A stretch of 15,376 bases of DNA from JANMDS01 sp031430575 (GTDB taxonomy: Bacteria > Pseudomonadota > Gammaproteobacteria > Burkholderiales > Casimicrobiaceae). The notes under the pieces were generated by a model, which did no database searches, was not told the origin of the DNA, and was given only the letters and a program-made list of their open reading frames with translations. Of this stretch, positions 12,836-15,376 are shown in pieces (within the stretch, counting starts at the first letter, position 1; the number at the start of each line of letters is the position of its first letter). A program made the position numbers and the translations under genes. The stretch spans positions 1 through 15,376 of the forward strand of contig JANPBT010000059.1 in assembly GCA_031430575.1 (NCBI GenBank), given 5' to 3'.

Positions 12836-13912
12836 ATGACGACCAACGCTTTCTCAGGGCTTGACTTGATTTCGACCGCAACGCTGGCGCTGACGCCATC
12901 GTTGCGCATTCTTTCAGTCAATAGCGCTGCCGAGGCGTTGTTTGCGCACTCTCGTCGTCATATGCTCGGCATGCGGGTTCATGAGCTGCTCCCAGCTGAT
13001 ACTTCGCTGCTCAGCGCGATTGAAAAAGCGTTGTCTACGCAAACGAGCTTTACCGAGCAAGAGCTCGAAATCCGCACTGGCAGCTTGCAGCGGGTCGTGG
13101 TCACCTGCACGATTAATGTGATCGATAGCCCAGAAGTGGCGCTGATGCTTGAGTTTCGTCAGATTGACCACCAGCTTAAAGCCGAGCGGGATGAGCGCAT
13201 GCAGGCGCAATTGAAAGCCAATCGAGAATTGATCCGCAATCTCGCGCATGAAATTAAAAACCCGCTCGGCGGGGTGCGCGGCGCGGCGCAGCTGCTCGCG
13301 CGCGAGCTGCCTGACCCGCGATTAGCGGAATATACGCAGGTGATCATTGCCGAGACCGATCGTTTGCAAAATTTGCTCAACCGGCTGCTGACGCCACATC
13401 GCCCATTGGTGCGCGAAGAAATCAATATTCACGAAGTGCTCACCCATGTGTTGACCTTAATCGATGCGGAATTTAATCATGGCGCACCGATGATTCGCTT
13501 GCAAAAAGATTTTGATGTGAGCCTGCCCCACTTGCGCGCGGATCGCGAGCAGCTCACGCAGGCAACGATTAATATCGTGCGCAATGCCGCGCAAATGCTC
13601 ACGCAAGGCAAAACCGCCGATGCCTGCATTTCGGTTTCAACGCGGATTGCCCGCGGTGTCACGATTGCGCGGCAACGCTTCCGCTTAGGGATCACGATTA
13701 GTATTGACGACAACGGCCCGGGAATCCCTGCCGAAATCATCACTGAAATTTTTCATCCGCTGGTCTCGCGTCGCGATGGTGGCACGGGACTTGGCTTGAC
13801 GATTGCGCAAAATTTCGTCGCCCTCCATGATGGGCTGATTGAAGTAGAAAGCCAACCGGGAGCCACCCGCTTCCGCATTACGCTGCCACTGGGGCAGGGG
13901 AACCAAATATGA
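12836..13912 (+). CDS. ntrB: Nitrogen regulation sensor histidine kinase NtrB
   Basis: NtrB (GlnL) phosphorylates NtrC under nitrogen limitation and dephosphorylates it, with PII, when nitrogen is ample. The 358-residue soluble protein has an N-terminal PAS domain (about 8-115, LRILSVNSAAEALF). The H-box NLAHEIKNPLGGVRGAAQLL has His138 as the phosphorylation site. The ATPase domain shows the N-box (TINIVRNAAQML), the G1 box DDNGPGIP and the G2 box GGTGLGLTIAQNF. No membrane segments are present, as expected. An in-frame stop at 12830 fixes ATG 12836 as the first possible start; its ribosome-binding site is weak. It overlaps ntrC by 4 bp, which indicates translational coupling. Confidence 0.96.
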   Translation: MTTNAFSGLDLISTATLALTPSLRILSVNSAAEALFAHSRRHMLGMRVHELLPADTSLLSAIEKALSTQTSFTEQELEIRTGSLQRVVVTCTINVIDSPEVALMLEFRQIDHQLKAERDERMQAQLKANRELIRNLAHEIKNPLGGVRGAAQLLARELPDPRLAEYTQVIIAETDRLQNLLNRLLTPHRPLVREEINIHEVLTHVLTLIDAEFNHGAPMIRLQKDFDVSLPHLRADREQLTQATINIVRNAAQMLTQGKTADACISVSTRIARGVTIARQRFRLGITISIDDNGPGIPAEIITEIFHPLVSRRDGGTGLGLTIAQNFVALHDGLIEVESQPGATRFRITLPLGQGNQI

Positions 13913-15351
13913 ATACCGCTGTAACTTGGATTGTTGATGATGATCGCTCGATCCGCTGGGTGCTTGAAAAGGCACTTGAGCGCGAAGGCTTGGCCTTTAA
14001 AGCGTTTGCCACGGCAAGCGAAGCGCTTAAGCAATTGGAGATCGAAATTCCGGCGGTGATTGTGTCTGACATTCGCATGCCAGGCAGCAGCGGGCTTGAT
14101 CTACTGGCTGCCGCAAAAGTGAGCGCTCCCGATTTACCGATCATCATCATGACGGCGTATTCCGATTTAGAGAGCGCCGTTTCAGCGTTTCAAGGTGGTG
14201 CGTTTGATTACCTCGCCAAGCCATTCGATATTGATCATGCCGTCGCCCTGATTCGCCGCGCCCTTGCGATGCGCGTGAGCAACACGACGAAATCGCCGTC
14301 GTCGGCGCAGACGCCTGAAGTGACCCAATCGGACATGCTCGGCGCGTCCCCCGCAATGCAGGAAGTTTTTCGCGCGATTGGCAGGCTCTCGAGCACGCAA
14401 GTCTCCGTGCTGATTACCGGCGAATCCGGTACCGGCAAAGAGCTCGTCGCCCGCGCGCTCCATCAGCATAGCCCGCGGGCTAAAAAACCCTTTATCGCGA
14501 TCAATGCGGCCGCGATTCCGCGTGATTTATTGGAGTCAGAATTATTCGGTCATGAGCGCGGTTCATTCACCGGTGCGCAAGCGCAGCGGCGCGGGCGCTT
14601 TGAGCAGGCCGAGGGCGGCACGCTTTTTCTCGATGAGATTGGCGATATGCCCGCCGAGCTGCAAACGCGATTACTCCGCGTATTGCAAGAGGGCGAGTTT
14701 TACCGGGTCGGTGGCCATGCCCCGATCAAATCTGATGTGCGCGTGATCGCGGCGACCCATCAAGATCTTGATGGCCGCGTGATCTCCGGCGCGTTCCGTG
14801 AAGATTTGCTGCATAGGCTCAATGTCGTTCGCCTGAAATTGCCATCATTACGCGAGCGCAAAGAAGATATTGCGTTGCTTACACAGCATTTCTTAAAGCG
14901 CGTTGGTGCGCAATTGAATATCGAGCCAAAGCGGCTGACGCCCGCTGCGCAAGAAGCGTTGGCAGCGTTCGCGTTTCCAGGCAACGTACGTCAGCTCGAA
15001 AATTTCTGCCACTCCATTAGCGTGATGTCGCCAGGAACGATCGTCGATCTCGCTGATTTGCCGGTGGAAGTGCGCGTGCCGCAAGCTGCCGTCGCTGCTG
15101 GGCAAGCAGCCCAGCAAGATTGGCGCGCGGAATTGGATGCCACGCTATTTGCCGCACTGCAAACAAAAGAAAGCGCGGCAGGCGACCGATTTACCGAGGA
15201 GTTTGAGCGGCAGATGATTTTGACCGCGCTGCGCTATACCGGTGGCCGACGGGTCGAAGCCGCTGCGTGGTTAGGCTGGGGACGCAACACAATTACTCGC
15301 AAGATTGCTGATCTCAAATTAGAAGAAGAATTACGCAGTCGCGGGCTGTAA
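13909..15351 (+). CDS. ntrC: Nitrogen regulation response regulator NtrC, sigma-54 activator
   Basis: NtrC (GlnG) binds enhancer sites and drives sigma-54 RNA polymerase at glnA and other nitrogen genes. The 480-residue protein has a receiver domain (about 5-120) with Asp10/Asp11, phospho-site Asp54, Thr82 and Lys104, in standard register. An AAA+ domain follows (about 143-375) with Walker A GESGTGKE (171-178), Walker B GTLFLDEIGD and the sigma-54 contact loop. A Fis-type helix-turn-helix ends it (EEFERQMILTALRYTGG to NTITRKI). The loop reads GSFTGA (218-223), not the usual GAFTGA. The ATG overlaps the ntrB stop (ATGA). The NtrC-like sites before glnA are its probable targets. Confidence 0.97.
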   Translation: MNTAVTWIVDDDRSIRWVLEKALEREGLAFKAFATASEALKQLEIEIPAVIVSDIRMPGSSGLDLLAAAKVSAPDLPIIIMTAYSDLESAVSAFQGGAFDYLAKPFDIDHAVALIRRALAMRVSNTTKSPSSAQTPEVTQSDMLGASPAMQEVFRAIGRLSSTQVSVLITGESGTGKELVARALHQHSPRAKKPFIAINAAAIPRDLLESELFGHERGSFTGAQAQRRGRFEQAEGGTLFLDEIGDMPAELQTRLLRVLQEGEFYRVGGHAPIKSDVRVIAATHQDLDGRVISGAFREDLLHRLNVVRLKLPSLRERKEDIALLTQHFLKRVGAQLNIEPKRLTPAAQEALAAFAFPGNVRQLENFCHSISVMSPGTIVDLADLPVEVRVPQAAVAAGQAAQQDWRAELDATLFAALQTKESAAGDRFTEEFERQMILTALRYTGGRRVEAAAWLGWGRNTITRKIADLKLEEELRSRGL

Positions 15352-15357
15352 GCGTCA

Positions 15358-15376
15358 ATACCTGCGGCGCAGATTG
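15358..15376 (-). repeat. Dispersed repeat, copy 9 (T variant), at the window end
   Basis: The - strand reads CAATCTGCGCCGCAGGTAT up to the window edge, starting 6 bp after the ntrC stop codon. Further structure past the edge cannot be seen. Confidence 0.88.

Noticed and set aside
3546..15376. CRISPR array from the repeated 20-mer
   Set aside because: Copies are kilobases apart, on both strands, with no regular spacers or cas genes.
3546..15376. Known Neisseria or Pasteurellaceae DNA uptake sequence
   Set aside because: The consensus does not contain the known words (such as GCCGTCTGAA or AAGTGCGGT); only the density and terminator placement are alike.

Overview
The window looks like a chromosomal segment of a betaproteobacterium, probably of the Burkholderiales or a near relative. 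The gene order glnA - DUF4124 protein - ntrB - ntrC, and a TlpA-family thioredoxin next to accB-accC, are both typical of that class. All coding density, ribosome-binding sites and stop codons fit a standard bacterial code. I saw no tRNA, rRNA, CRISPR array, transposase or integrase.

Left part (1-3537, + strand) is a peptide-export (microcin/bacteriocin type) cassette. It holds the C-terminal end of an HlyD-family membrane fusion protein, then a terminator, then a very small peptide gene with a strong ribosome-binding site and its own terminator. After these come a CPBP intramembrane protease and a peptidase-C39 ABC exporter whose protease triad and ATPase motifs all look intact. The small peptide gene has a 15-codon leader that lines up position by position with microcin-V-type double-glycine leaders, except that the codon for the conserved Glu(-8) is a TAA stop. 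This is the most striking single observation here.

Middle part (3598-7199, - strand) carries housekeeping and envelope redox genes: accC and accB (acetyl-CoA carboxylase), a TlpA/ResA-like periplasmic thioredoxin, and a DsbD-like protein. The DsbD-like protein has the N-terminal alpha and C-terminal gamma domains but no transmembrane beta domain. Next come fxsA (+), and on the - strand lgt - folE - BLUF photoreceptor; folE and the BLUF gene are 17 bp apart.

Right part (10114-15376, + strand) is the nitrogen regulon core. glnA is preceded by a sigma-54 promoter, two NtrC-like sites and an overlapping sigma-70-like promoter. It is followed by a DUF4124 periplasmic protein and ntrB-ntrC, whose coding regions overlap by 4 bp. 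NtrC carries GSFTGA in place of the usual GAFTGA loop.

The whole window is sprinkled with a 20-bp sequence, CAAAWCTGCGCCGCAGGTAT, whose core is an odd-length palindrome. There are seven intergenic copies, six of them within about 26 bp of a stop codon, and two of those build rho-independent terminators. Two further copies lie inside genes, both encoding Pro-Ala-Ala-Gln in flexible linkers. This is a genome-level repeat family whose role is not explained by the genes.
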